A stretch of 64,000 nucleotides of DNA from the NCBI GenBank assembly GCA_963575645.1, contig OY754466.1, positions 45,602,001-45,666,000 of the forward strand, given 5' to 3'. Of this stretch, positions 1-33,439 are shown in pieces. Each line of letters opens with the position of its first letter. The first letter of the stretch is position 1. The notes under the pieces are model-generated. The model ran no database searches, was not told where the DNA came from, and saw only the letters and a program-made list of their open reading frames with translations. The translations under genes were made by a program, and so were the position numbers. Source of the stretch: Xanthostigma xanthostigma. Lineage: Eukaryota; Arthropoda; Insecta; Raphidioptera; Raphidiidae.

Positions 1-886
1 ATAAATATTTAAACCAGTTTGGAGTCTCATGCATATGACCTATTCTCAGATTCATACAATCGTTGAATTATGGTGTGTTTTTTTCAAACCACAAATAAAA
101 TACAGTCTCTAAAGTTTTAGAATCTATAGGAATGTCAAACATCAGATGTATAAGTATGTATTTCGTTATGAAACATTGGATATATCGATAATTTCGTGGA
201 CACTGTTTTAAAAGTTTACCTACGTCACACGACCTCTGTGCTCTGTCAGTTTTTGAATTTACCACAATCGTTAATTGTTGTTTCTAAGAAACTGTTTAAC
301 GGAAAATTTATGCATTTTAATAACGCGCTATTGAATATATTTTGAATTCTTTTGTGGATCAAGGCAAATAACAATTTAACAAAACTGCACAAGGTGTCAA
401 TGGCGTGTTGATATATTACACATAAACAACTTCTTTTTAAATATTTATTGCTAAAATGAAATGTTCTTATCGATCAGTGAAGGATTTTTAAGATTAAAAT
501 ATAGCTTTCAAAGATCCCAGCTCAATTAAATAACTAATTAATTAGACACGAAAATGAGATTGTTTTCAAAATGTTATTTTGTAGAATAAGAAAAATTTGG
601 TAATTTGAATCAATCTTACTTATTAACTCAGAGAGTTTCGGGTTCGAGCCCCGGCATTAGTATTTAAGTGTTTTCTTATGCAATGAATTTCAGTGAAAAT
701 GCAATATTATACTTATACATGAGTTTTGTTGATAGAATAGATTATAATAGAATATTTTCTGCTTTGTACAATATGTACATAGAAAATTGTCAATCACAAA
801 AAAAAAATAAAATCATTAATAGGTAGGTATTATAGTGACACTTACCACACTGTTGTTCTTTTAGTTTCTTTTTGAATTTATACAGC

Positions 887-1637
887 GGTAGCTAAGTATA
901 TGGAGGAAATCATTAAAGTATTATAGAAAACTAGTGTGACCTGTGCGAATTATTCGCACTAAATAAGTATAATAATTATCACTTTACAAAATTATTTTTA
1001 AAATATGATTGCAGGTATTCAATTCGTTTCTAATTTTGCACACTGCTTATAACGTTCTTATTTTTGTTGTATTACAATATGAAGCTCAGATGACAGATCG
1101 AAGAAATATTTTACTAAAATTGTCATATAGAGGCGCAAGTAGCAAAAGCGTTGAGCTAAGCCGTCAGATGGCATCATGCAGCATTGCTGTGACGTTGTTC
1201 AGCGTTGCTCGCTGTTTCAAAATTAAAGCCGTCAGATGGCAGTATGCAGTATTGTGTCTGTTGTATTACAATATGAAGGTCAGATGACAGATCGAAGTGT
1301 TGACGTTGTTTCAAAATTAAAGCCGTTAGATGGCAGACGTTGTTCAGAGTTGCTGTATTTTAATTAATTTACAGAAACAAAAGCAATAATAAATTTTTTA
1401 GTTGTCGATGTCAGTAGAGCAAGCAATTATCTGTAAAATGATATATAATTTATGTGGAGAAATTGTGAGGTTTTTTCTAAAAAGGGAGGCAAACATCTTT
1501 AACCTTAGCGTATTAATATAATATATGATCGTTCCATATAAAATGTACTTAATAGTCCGGGCATCCAAGGGAGGTTCGTATGGATTCTATATGGAACGAT
1601 TTTCTATAATGCATTAATGATTTCCTCCATAGCTACC
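887..1637. mobile_element. MITE (about 153 bp) split by a Helitron
   Basis: Terminal inverted repeats: GGTAGCTAAGTATATGGAGG... at the left and ...GATTTCCTCCATAGCTACC at the right. The host MITE is 887-930 plus 1529-1637. Removing 931-1528 restores the left repeat so that ATAGAAAA joins TCGTTCC, mirroring GGAACGATTTTCTAT in the right repeat. A short relative with the same terminal repeat lies at 36984-37105. Its own superfamily is unknown; no clear target duplication was seen. Confidence 0.75.
931..1528 (-). mobile_element. Non-autonomous Helitron, 598 bp, copy 1
   Basis: Read on the minus strand it starts TCATATATTATATTAATACG and ends with a palindromic hairpin GTGCGAATAATTCGCAC, then AGGTCACACTAG. 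These are Helitron hallmarks: 5' TC, subterminal hairpin about 10 bp from a 3' CTRR. It is flanked by A on the 5' side and T on the 3' side with no target duplication, as expected for A/T insertion. No Rep/helicase coding is present. Internally there are repeated short segments (KAVRWQYAV-like, GCCGTCAGATGGCA). A second copy in opposite orientation is at 62440-63163. Confidence 0.8.
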
Positions 1638-2115
1638 ATATTAACAAAACATATTGCATTTTATGTGGAATTCAGTATCTTGAAACGTTCATACTTCATG
1701 GCAACATTTGAAAGTGAATTCGTTTGTGGAAAAGAGTTATAATTATTTACCTATTTTTATAAACTAACATTTTTTTGTCAATACATACTCAATGGAAATA
1801 ACAAATAAAATCAATTTAGGCATCATAGGGCCTACAAGAGCGCTTAAAATTTTAAGACGGTCCTGGTCAGCATTCCGTAATATTAAACTTGTAAAGCTTT
1901 TGTTTATAATTATTCATATTTAATTAAATATAGGTCACAAAAAATTTAATTAGTAATTACTACACGTACACCAACTGTCTACCGCATAATACATTTTTTA
2001 TTTACAAATTAATTTCAAACAACTGTTTCAATATGGATTTATTCTAACAATTGATCCTATTGTACCACCTATATAAATTAATTATAACATTGCTATTATA
2101 ATAATTATATTACTA
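1638..2115. other. No gene seen
   Basis: AT-rich sequence without long frames or recognisable repeats. Confidence 0.5.
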
Positions 2116-2695
2116 CTAGCCGCTACCCGCGGCTACGCCCGCGATTGAGATGGAAATCGACTTTTGACATGCATATCAGGGGTTGAGGTATTGCACATAT
2201 TTTGACAAACAATTTTCTTATTTTTCGTAAAAAATTTTTATTTTTTTTTAATAAAAAGTATCCTATGTTACTTCTAATACCTTCAAGAGTGTATGTGCAA
2301 AGTTTCATGATGATCGGTTAAGTAGTTTTTGCGTGAAAGCGTAACAAACAAACTTACATTCGCATTTATAATATTTCGTTTTCATAAAATTTGTAAGTCC
2401 GGTCCTGTCGGGCCGATTTTAATGAAATTTTAATAGCACATTTTAATCATTACTAAAGGGTTAAATTTCAATTTTGAAACGATTCGGAGAAATTTTTCGG
2501 TATTTTTGGGCCCAAAAAATGTTTTCAACCCTTTCTTATTTTTCGTAAAAAATTTTTATTTTTTTTTAATAAAAAGTATCCTATGTTACTTCTAATACCT
2601 TCAAGAGTGTATGTGCAAAGTTTCATGATGATCGGTTAAGTAGTTTTTGCGTGAAAGCGTAACAAACAAACTTACATTCGCATTTATAATATTAA
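2116..2695. repeat. RTE/SINE-like 3' end with 165-bp direct repeat
   Basis: It begins with the common insect repeat motif TAGCCGCTACCCGCGGC and ends CATTTATAATATTAATATGAT. The segment from TTATTTTTCGTAAAAAATTT to TTCGCATTTATAATAT occurs at about 2209-2372 and again at about 2528-2692 (spacing 318 bp). The wording ATGATCGGTTAAGTAGTTTT / GCGTGAAAGCGTAACAAACAA is typical of dispersed insect non-LTR or SINE tails. A diverged relative is at 34964-35306. Confidence 0.65.
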
Positions 2696-3413
2696 TATGA
2701 TATACCTAAATAATTAATTATTCGGTGTAATTTTCGTGTTTATCCGTGGTCGTTTGGGAATGGCAACTTCTTGTCATAATAGAGCAAAGAGGTACAACCT
2801 AAAATCTCTGTTTATTGAAAAAAAAAAATAAGTTCCAAAAATAAGCCGTGGTCATAATATGCCACCTACGCTAACAAAACATTACATTTTAACAGTAGCA
2901 AGCGATCATAAGCTCTAGGGCAAAGTGCATCATGCTATACCCATATATATGTATGAGATGGCATACGACCACGACTATATCCTCCGATGAGAATATTTTC
3001 TTGTTTCATACTTTTCAGTACCTAGTCGGTTTTAGTTTTTGAACCTATGTTTTATTTAAGTTATTTTTTGTTTTCAATTTGCTCCTCTCTGGGACCAAAA
3101 TTCAAAAATAAATGTCGCCTATGTTACCCGGGCCATAATAACGAATCGTATTTATCAAAATCGAATGAATAGTTTAGGCGCTACGGTGGAACATCCGTAC
3201 ATACAAGCATATACTGCTAAACTCATAACCCTTTCTTTTGGCTTCGCCGTAGTCGGGTAAAAATACGCCAGGGGCCATAAATGTTACGTCACCGACTCTC
3301 TGCTGAATTTGAAATTCTGAGAAAAAATTTCCCATATGCGGAAATACGCTAATTTCTCAATGCTGTTATGTAAAATGACACGCTGAATTATAATATCAGT
3401 TATTAATGTAGGT

Positions 3414-3862
3414 CAGTAGCGTAACTACGAATATGTGCCCCCCGCCCGCAGATTTTTGAAAGCGCCTTTCTATTTTGTACCCGCCTTGATCGTTCGTACC
3501 TATTTAGATACATTTTGGGTAAAAAATATCACTGGTGACCGATTAATTAAATATTATATAAAGTATTTCTTTGTTGTAAAAATGATGAAATATAAAGATA
3601 ATGTACTGCGGTATAACAATAAATGAATAATAGAATTTAAAGTCACGTATGCGACTATAATTTTATTTCGGCACATAGTTATTATTAAATTACTTTGTCA
3701 TTTATTGTTGTTAATTTTTAACAAAAATATTGTGCGATGAAAATAAATATTTTCTCATTTATCTCCACTTAATTTATCATTTTTATCAAGACACTTGAGG
3801 GCGCCTTCGATTTTGGTGCGCCCTCCCTCTTTTCCCTTGCGAGAGCGTTATTTACGCCACTG
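3414..3862. mobile_element. hAT-like MITE (CAGTAGCGTAAC...GTTATTTACGCCACTG)
   Basis: Terminal inverted repeats CAGTAGCGTAACTACG and CGTTATTTACGCCACTG at the two ends are the CAGNGGCGTA type seen in hAT elements. Subterminal GCGCC(C/T) motifs occur on both sides (GAAAGCGCCTTTC; GGGCGCCTTCG). Flanks are only roughly repeated (ATGTAGGT / AATGACGT), so the target duplication has decayed. The interior is AT-rich and non-coding. Confidence 0.6.
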
Positions 3863-3915
3863 AATGACGTAGGTTTACTAAAAAACTATAAACGCCAGAA
3901 GTAGTCTTTGCTTTT

Positions 3916-4430
3916 CATATATCTATTAATTAACTATATGAATCATTGCGTATCTACTCAATATGAGGCGAGTGAACGCAACAAAGCTTATCGAAATATA
4001 TCTGCGTCTCTTTCTTCGATGTAATTCCCTGATTTCTCCGATAATAGGATTGGTTGATGTACTTGCATTCAATCTGAATAAAGTATCTCTGTTTCAAAAC
4101 TACCCCTGGACCTCTATATACAATATTATGATTAGCCTCCTTAAATGAAAAATCCACGAGCCGCCACTGATCTGAATAAAGTATCTCTGTTTCAAAAACT
4201 TTATCTTTTTCTATGACGTTAACATGGGCGTACCCAGCTTTTGGCCCAGGAGGGAGAAAATTAGAAATTTCTTAAGCCGGGTCTCCCGTGCTTGCTTAGC
4301 CCTCCTGGATACGCCAGTGCTTACGACTTAAAAAAAGACAGAAGTTTATGTTTGCACTCTAATGGTTCGATTGCGATTTTATTCCTGTGCTTATTAGTAT
4401 AGAATAAAAGTACCTATATGTTGCTTTTGC
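3916..4430. repeat. Dispersed repeat, copy with an empty TTAA site
   Basis: About 500 bp paralogous to 31028-32120. At 3916-3940 the sequence CATATATCTATTAATTAACT is uninterrupted, whereas the 31-kb copy carries a 691-bp element at the same TTAA. This copy has its own extra 95 bp at about 4080-4172, bounded by a repeated GAATAAAGTATCTCTGTTTC. The tail 4229-4319 resembles a hAT terminal pair (GGGCGTACCCAGC ... CTGGATACGCCAGTG). Confidence 0.75.
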
Positions 4431-5737
4431 TTCCTAGCACAGCTCTTATGTACGTTTATTTGCCTACACATACGAGATAAATAAATAGCCAAACAGGTAA
4501 ATTCTTAATTGCGATTATCCATACTTCAGGCGATTGAAGCGATTGTCAATATTTCTACGGCTAGACAGTAAATGATAAAAATTTTGATTGATTGCGTTCG
4601 GAATTGTTTAAATAGGTCGCTTGTCACGTGATCAAAAATCTTCCAGCTCTGATCGACCTATCGAGTGCAAAACCGAATAACGATGTACAGCCAGGAGGGT
4701 AATGTTTTTTTTTTTTTTAATTTTATTAAATATGCCGAATAAAAACTGATAAAAAATAGGAAAATTGTACGTTACCTTAATAAGCTCCAATATCAAACTG
4801 CCAGTGGAATATACGAACATCAATTACTGGTTCTTCCTGCATTTTTCCATCGACTCAACAGCCAAGAACCTTTTGAGAACACACAAATAACAGGGAATCT
4901 ATTGACCCCATCGTACTTCACTTATTATTATCACTTCTAACACAATTCCCTCTGTTGTCGAACGTCTATAATCTACTATTTATGGTAACACAATTCGCCA
5001 GAACAGTATTTTTTTAAAAATAAATCAAACCTACAAAATAATGTAGAAATAGAATAACAAACACTAATTCAATCTATCATAGTGCAGTCTAAATAGTCAG
5101 ATCGAAATGAGGTAATGTTCTGATTGAATAACACCCAATACAAAATGACGAAAGTCGCGTAGAGGTCATGCAAGGACAAAGCGCGTCTTAACTTATTAAT
5201 GGCCTACATGAAGTGGTACACTTGCCAAGTATACCAATATTGGTGTATTTGTCAAGTCAACAATCGTCTGACGTCCGCTTAACAATAATTTATCAAAGGA
5301 AACCATAGACAAAACAAAAAAAAAACATATCAATACATTATTAAAAGCTTTATTATAAAAAATATGTTACAAAAACAATATTAACTTATATATCTGCACG
5401 CTAAAATTTAGCTTCATATGACTGACCGTTCAGATTTTAGAAGCCGATTTGACAAAAGTTTAATGTTGTCAGGCTTTTTAACGACTTGTCCCGATAAACT
5501 CCGGCTCTTTGTATTTTCAATTTTGATCGTAAAAAATAAGAAAAATATAGTATTGAAATTTGAGTGTCAAACTAATTTCCAATAATTTCTCCACTCGCAC
5601 ATTGCTATTAACTATGTTGAAGTTACAAAAATGCAGAAAATAAAGAAAAAATATTGTTATTTTGGCATTGGGAAAGGGCAGGAAGAGAGGTCTTTGTGAG
5701 TTGTTAGGCATAATTGTCTGTATACTCTTTATTAGGA
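4431..5737. other. No gene seen; weak similarity to SINE body near 5590
   Basis: AT-rich. TTCTCCACTCGCACATTGCT ATTAACTATGTTGAAGTT at about 5587 resembles part of the SINE at 37390-37440. The rest is unassigned. Confidence 0.4.
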
Positions 5738-5739
5738 TA

Positions 5740-6225
5740 CAGATTGTATCAAATCAAAACGGTTCATAGAACATTCTGTGTGTAAGACAGAGACGATATT
5801 ATATAAAGCACTAAAGCAGTAAGTAAGAATGAGATAAATGATCGCTAATAGCTAGTTACTGTGGTTATACAATCTAATCGTCTTTGTTTTCTACAGTAAA
5901 AATCACAATTTTATCAATTAATGTCAGTATTCACTAGTGAAATTATTGATAAAATGGCTATTTATACTGTTTGGGAAAAAATCCAAATAATTAAATGGTT
6001 TTATGGTGGTAATTCAACCGCCAACATAATTTTATTTGTAGTTGTTTTAATTATTGATAAATTGGTAAAAAGATTTACAGTGTACGTAATTATTTATTTA
6101 CGTAACTACAGTAACTATATTAGCGATCATTTATCTCATTCTTACTTACTGCTTTAGATCTTTATATATCGTCTCTGTCTTACACACAGAATGTCCTATG
6201 GACCGTTTTGATTTGATACAATCTG
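5740..6225. mobile_element. Internally deleted mariner-like element with DUF4817-type HTH remnant
   Basis: Inverted repeats of about 100 bp: CAGATTGTATCAAATCAAAA at the left, TTTTGATTTGATACAATCTG at the right, with TA on both outer sides (5738-5739, 6226-6227). The interior plus strand has ATG at 5954 reading MAIYTVWEKIQIIKWFYGGN, which matches the start of the helix-turn-helix domain (DUF4817) found at the N-terminus of many insect mariner-type transposases (EK..II.WYYGGNS). The frame then decays into AT-rich low-complexity residues but keeps an (I)DKLVKRF-like piece. No DDE catalytic region remains, so it is non-autonomous. Confidence 0.6.
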
Positions 6226-6390
6226 TATATTAAACAATTATTATTAAACTACGCCGAACATAATCGCTTTTTCTTCTTAGCACGCAATCACCCGACGAAG
6301 GTTGGCAATCGTATTGGCTATTAATTGTTTTGGACGCGCTGGTACTAAATAGTTCAATAGAATATGATTTACCAAACCATTCTCTTAATA

Positions 6391-7399
6391 GTGCAGGGCA
6401 TAGTGGCGCATTCGTTTGCAAAATACGTTTGGTTCGTAATTTTTTTTTTTAAATGTCCAGGAGGCTCTCCTGATTATAACAGTGTAACATGACACTCAAT
6501 ATCTGTTGCCGTTATTGTTTAAACAACGAAAAATTGAAAATATTGCAAAATAATTTTTTTTGCAATAAATAATTTTTTTATATATTTTTCAGACTATTTT
6601 GAATCGAAAAAGTCCTTACACTCATTATCGTATCTTCAACCGGTGAATTTTTATGAATTTTTAAAAATTAAAAATCTTGTAAATCGTGATTTTCTTGAAT
6701 TAAATAGTACCTACACCTGAAAAAAAAATACCGTGATTTCTATTTTTTTTATTAAATATTTAAACTTTAATAAAAAAAATGGCGTAATCAGATTTCAAAT
6801 ATTTTATTAATTATTATATTTATTATTCATAATAACAATATGCAATAATTTGTCGAAGCGTACCATCTGCCTCTCTCTTACTAATGTCATACATAGGACT
6901 GGGAGTGAGATGACAATACTACTATCCTTAAAGTGCATGCGCGTAAAGAGCATATTGTTATTATGAATAATAAACATAATAATTAATAAAATATTTAAAA
7001 TCTGATTACGCCATTTTTTTTATTAAAGTTTAAATATTTAATAAAAAAAATAGAAATCACGGTATTTTTTTTTTCAGGTGTACTATTTAATTCAAGAAAA
7101 TCACGATTTACAAGATTTTTAATTTTTAAAAATTCATAAAAATTCACCGGTTGAAGATACGATAATGAGTGTAAGGACTTTTTCGATTCAAAATAGTCTG
7201 AAAAATATATAAAAAAATTATTTATTGCAAAAAAAATTATTTTGCAATATTTTCAATTTTTCGTTGTTTAAACAATAACGGCAACAGATATTGAGTGTCA
7301 TGTTACACTGTTATAATCAGGAGAGCCTCCTGGACATTTAAAAAAAAAATTTACGAACCAAACGAATTTTGCAAACGAATGCGCCACTATGCCCTGCAC
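6391..7399. mobile_element. 1009-bp foldback element with about 450-bp arms
   Basis: Left arm 6391-6843 and right arm 6950-7399 are near-perfect reverse complements, with a 106-bp unique centre. The ends read GTGCAGGGCATAGTGGCGC and GCGCCACTATGCCCTGCAC with TA outside on both sides (6389-6390, 7400-7401), as in Tc1/mariner-type insertion. No transposase. The arms include poly-A/T tracts and CAGGAGGCTCTCCTG palindromes. Confidence 0.8.
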
Positions 7400-7633
7400 T
7401 ATAAGTTTTTTAGACATAAATTAATCCGACGCTATGCTTTTCCTGAATATCATAAGATATGTCCGAGATATTTTAATATGCATTTCTTAATTTTAACTAC
7501 AAATGACTGTTTTATTTTAAAGAATTCGTTGATCATCACCCGATACGCTGTATAGCCCATTCTTGTTCTCCCCTTCTCCAAAGTCCATGACCAAAACAGA
7601 TAGTACTGACTGTAAATTCTTATGATGTCCTGT

Positions 7634-7962
7634 TATAATACGCGTCACGAATCTAAAAGGCTCGGAAGTTAGATGCGAATGCGGGCTTGCGCTTGTACAG
7701 TCTGTTGAAAAACTACAAACTTGCAACTCAACAAAACTAAAATAACAATAACAACTTGACAATAGCGTACTCGACTGTACTTTAAAGCAGGAAAGCGACT
7801 AGTGACAAAGGCAACGAGCGATCACGGCCAATCACCGACCAGCGCACGTTCCGTGCAGGTAGCTGGAAGGTGTGGTGGGAGCCTCAGCGGCTCTAAAATG
7901 TGCCTTTGCCACGCTGTTTGTGACTAACTTCCGAAACTTTTAGATTCGTGGCAAGTATTATA
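7634..7962. mobile_element. MITE family A, copy 1
   Basis: Termini ATAATACGCGTCACGAATCT and CTTTTAGATTCGTGGCAAGT; shared interior GATCACGGCCAATCACCGAC and GCACGTTCCGTGCAGGTAGC. Other copies: 12461-12788 (inverted) and 24899-25218 (inverted). Confidence 0.8.
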
Positions 7963-8725
7963 CAGACTAAATTCTTATGATGTCCTATTACCTACCTGTG
8001 TTTTTTTGCTTGTCCCATAATGTGTCGGTTTCCATTGGGAAAATTAAAAATTACATTAATGTTAAACAATAAAGTGTGCTGTTTGATGAACAGTTACCAG
8101 CTCTTTACGTGATTTTTGAACTTTTTTCAGTGGAAACCTGGACCACGAAACGTCCTAATTCGCAGAAATCTCAGAATCGAGTGTTTTAGCCATTATAAAA
8201 ACTCTAATAGGGCCTACGGTCGCTCAAAAAAACTACGCAATTCGAACCAGTTTCGCGTTTAAAAGAAAATTAAATATAATTTTCGAAATTCGTGATTTTT
8301 GTAAGCAGACCATTTTAATTATGTCTGAAAGAATCGTTCATTAAATTTATTGTTTTATATGAGCCAAAACAAAACAGATCTTCTAAGATGTTTTTAGACA
8401 GAGTAGATTACAAACTTCTTTTTTATAAAAAAAACTGATGTGTCTGTTTTGCGTCTCAAAGTATAATTCACTGTAAAATAGGCAATATACTCCTCAACTA
8501 CACACAAATATAAAAATGGTCGAAAACCGGCGTCTTTATTCTATGTCTCCGAAATATACAAGAAAAAACAGCCCAATTTTGTTTTGATAATTTCGTACAA
8601 TTAATGAAACAAAACTAATACTACAACGGAAAGAAAAAAAAACAAAATTTTGCACTATTTTTTCATACATTATCACAAATTATTTGATATATAACTGGAA
8701 TAGTAACATTGGCAACAATTACTCT
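7963..8725. other. Intergenic, 3' of EEIG/FAM102
   Basis: AT-rich, no frames of note, no repeat recognised. Confidence 0.5.
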
Positions 8726-8889
8726 TATTTATTTACAAGTTATTCCACCTATTATATTTATAACAATGTTTTCACTGTAATAAATTAAAATAAATACTGT
8801 TCATATCTATGTAAGAATTATTCTTACAATTCTTCGACATCTATAATATATATATCACTTTTTTATTCTTCCAGTAGCTGCAATGTTGG
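8726..8889 (-). terminator. Probable 3' UTR / polyadenylation region of EEIG/FAM102
   Basis: On the minus strand the first AATAAA hexamer after the stop lies near 8866-8861 and two overlapping ones near 8735-8727. No cleavage site can be fixed without transcripts. The nearest signal is only about 25 nt beyond the stop, so the distal pair is the more likely one. Confidence 0.4.
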
Positions 8890-30842
<21,953 letters not shown>

Positions 30843-30848
30843 TCAGTT

Positions 30849-31027
30849 AAGGCCGCTGCACACGAGGGTAGAAACGCTGCTAGATTCCTTGCTAGATTTG
30901 CCTACTATTTTTATTGCGCTAATCACACGAGACTATTTTCCAAGCGTGTTTTGTGGATAGATCTGGTGCGCGCGCAGTGACAGCTCGAATATTTATAAAC
31001 ACAGAGCAAAACGTGTCTGTTGTCTGC
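30849..31027. mobile_element. MITE family B, fragment
   Basis: Starts AAGGCCGCTGCACACGAGGG and runs to GAGCAAAACGTGTCTGTTGT, then stops abruptly at the junction with the 31-kb dispersed repeat. Lies directly upstream of the NT-C2 exon. Confidence 0.7.
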
Positions 31028-32120
31028 ATATATCTATTAAGGAGGTTGAGCCGTTTTACGAATATAATGAAAAAAATCTGAAATAAAGTTTTTTTAATAG
31101 ATTTTTTTATGACAAAATTTTCTGTAAAAAATCCAAAATCATAAGGACATTTATAAAGTTGAAAATTAATAAAAACTTTTACATGTAGTCTTATGGAAAA
31201 TATGTCAACCTATAGCATGCAAAATATTCATTTTAATTTTTTGCAAATAACCAAATCATGTCAGCAGTTCCGAAAACTAACTATGTAGCATCGATGTCTT
31301 ACGCATATTTTAATATTTTTTCCAATTTAATTAGGAGACTTTTAATCTATAAAAAAAATTATTAAACATTAGCACTTTTCGATTATGGACTTTTATTCTT
31401 GACAATTTTAACAATTTTAACTGAATTTTCAACTTTTTAATGATTTAATTTTAATTTTCATTACTTCCAATTTCTTTTTCTAATTATTTACTGCAAAAAA
31501 TATGTAAAATACAGACATTTACATAAATTTATTTTTTTTAACCTAACTTTGTACAAAAAATTCAAAAGTTATAAATAATTAATTAATATTAAAAAAAAAA
31601 AATATTTATGCCTTTATGACAATAATTTATTGATATCATCGACTTATAACCTTTTGTAAAAATTTATTACGGAAAAGTTTCCATTTAGAATTCGACTTAC
31701 TTTTGATTGGGATTGTAACGGATCAACCTCCTTAATTAACTATATGAATCATTGCCTATCTACTCAATGTGCGGTGAGTGAACGTAACAAAGCGTACCGA
31801 AAATATATCTGCATCTCTTTCTTCGATGTAATTCCCTGATTTCTCCGATGATAGGATTGGTTGATGTACTTGCATTCAATCTGAATAAAGTATCTCTGTT
31901 TCAAAAACTTTGTCTTTTTCTATGACGTTAACATGGGCGTACCCAGCTTTTGGCCCAGGAGGAGGCAAATTAGAAATTTCTTAAGCCGGGTCCCCCGTGC
32001 TTGTTTTTCCCTCCTGGATACGCCAGTGCTTACGGCTTAAAAAAAGACAGAAGTATATGTTTGCACCCTAATGCTTCGATTGCGATTTTATTCTTATATG
32101 CTCAGTATAGAATAAAAGTA
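31028..32120. repeat. Dispersed repeat, copy filled by a TTAA element
   Basis: Near-identical to 3916-4430 outside the insertion 31041-31731: shared TATATGAATCATTGC, CTTCGATGTAATTCCCTGAT, GACGTTAACATGGGCGTACC and the CTGGATACGCCAGTGCTTAC tail. It lacks the 95-bp insert present at 4080-4172. Confidence 0.75.
31041..31731. mobile_element. piggyBac-like MITE, 691 bp, TTAA target
   Basis: Termini GGAGGTTGAGCCGTT and AACGGATCAACCTCC are inverted repeats, flanked on both sides by TTAA (31037-31040 and 31732-31735). The paralogous repeat at 3916-3940 has a single TTAA, so the duplication is directly demonstrated. The interior is very AT-rich with no transposase. Partial inverted relatives at 56480-56640 (with terminal repeat and TTAA) and 63224-63480 (internal part only). 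Confidence 0.85.
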
Positions 32121-32848
32121 TATGGATTTTTAAAAGAAATTTGATCTATTTTTTTAGGCGCGCCTTTTTTACGGAATGAAATATACAAATATTACCTCGT
32201 AGGCAAATCATAGAATCTTTTGGATCTCAGTGAAAGGGAATGGCTAATTCAGAGAGAATTTCAACTTAACGAGATGCGAGTTATAGAGTTTCTACTGTAT
32301 TTGTCAACGTTGTAATCTTGTTCGTGGCGAATGAACTTGACATTCATTTTATCCAGACGTCGAACCAATACACTTGCCAAAAAAAAAAAACTCGACACAA
32401 TGTCACACAATAGAAAGTTGCATATCGAAAACGATCTGTTCTGTATGGATTGGTTGAAGTAAAAGCAAGCGGTTATAAATTTATGCAGCACGCCGACGCG
32501 CCAAAGTAACAGTAATTAGAAATGTTCGTCGACACAATTGAAAAATATCCGAGTAAGCTAGTTAATTGAATCACGTATTTATATATTTTTGTAAAACTTA
32601 ATACAACTAGATTGAAAAAATCGCCACTATAGTTGCTTAAATTGAAACACTATCTATGATACCTTGAAAATCTACATTTATCGTTTATCTGGAAGAAGAG
32701 GGTTACATCTCAAAAAACATAAATTTTTCCCTAGCTTTAATTTTCTGGAAACACGTATTTGTATTGTCTTAAACTAATAATATTGATAAAACAATTTGTT
32801 TATGAAAGGCAACTTAACACTAACAATTTTCGTGCCTGTGTGTTAACC

Positions 32849-33092
32849 CAGTGGTTCCCAAAAGGTGGTCCGCGGACCCCCAGGGGTCCGCGGACAGTTT
32901 GTAAGGGGTCCGCGGCTAGCCGGTAAAAAATAAAATAGTAAAAAAATTTTCAAAAAACATGCTCAGATACGCTAAAAACGTGCCAATTTAAGTGTAATTT
33001 TGCAAATTTTCCCGGGGGAGTATTCGGGAGTCCCCGACTACTTAGCTAGTTCACTTAGGGGTCCACGATTACCTGTTATTTGGGAACCACTG
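32849..33092. mobile_element. hAT MITE, 244 bp, with 8-bp target duplication
   Basis: CAGTGGTTCCCAAAAGGTGG ... TATTTGGGAACCACTG, flanked by identical TGTTAACC at 32841-32848 and 33093-33100. Subterminal GGTCCGCGGACCCC motifs. Diagnostic for hAT. Confidence 0.9.
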
Positions 33093-33109
33093 TGTTAACC
33101 AACTAGATT

Positions 33110-33265
33110 TATTTATTTATTTTTTTTTTTGTAAATGTGATTTTATAAATGAACTGACTCAAGTCTTATGTACAGGGGCAGGAGGAAGATCAAACTCTAG
33201 TTTGATCCTGTCCCTATTGCCTAAATTTGTACATTTAGAGCAAAAAACATTTATTATTATTATTA
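33110..33265. mobile_element. LINE 3' end remnant with (ATT)n tail
   Basis: TTTATTTATTTATTTTTTTT at one side, unique AAATGAACTGACTCAAGTCT, and a tail ACATTTATTATTATTATTAA. Looks like the 3' UTR of a non-LTR element; no coding part is left. Confidence 0.4.
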
Positions 33266-33439
33266 AAGTAGTAAGTTGTAAAATCTTAATTACAAATTGA
33301 AATGATAACTCGATTCTTTTTCATTTTCATAAAATAAGCATTTCAAATTAATGTGAAGCTTAAACTGACTCTCCTAAAAAAACCTTGTTTTTTGCGATGT
33401 AACCCTCTTCTTCCGGATGAACGATATATAAAATTCTCG

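Noticed and set aside
630-660. tRNA T-arm-like GGGTTCGAGCCCCGGCA
   Set aside because: Only the B-box half is present; no A box or cloverleaf. Possibly a SINE scrap.
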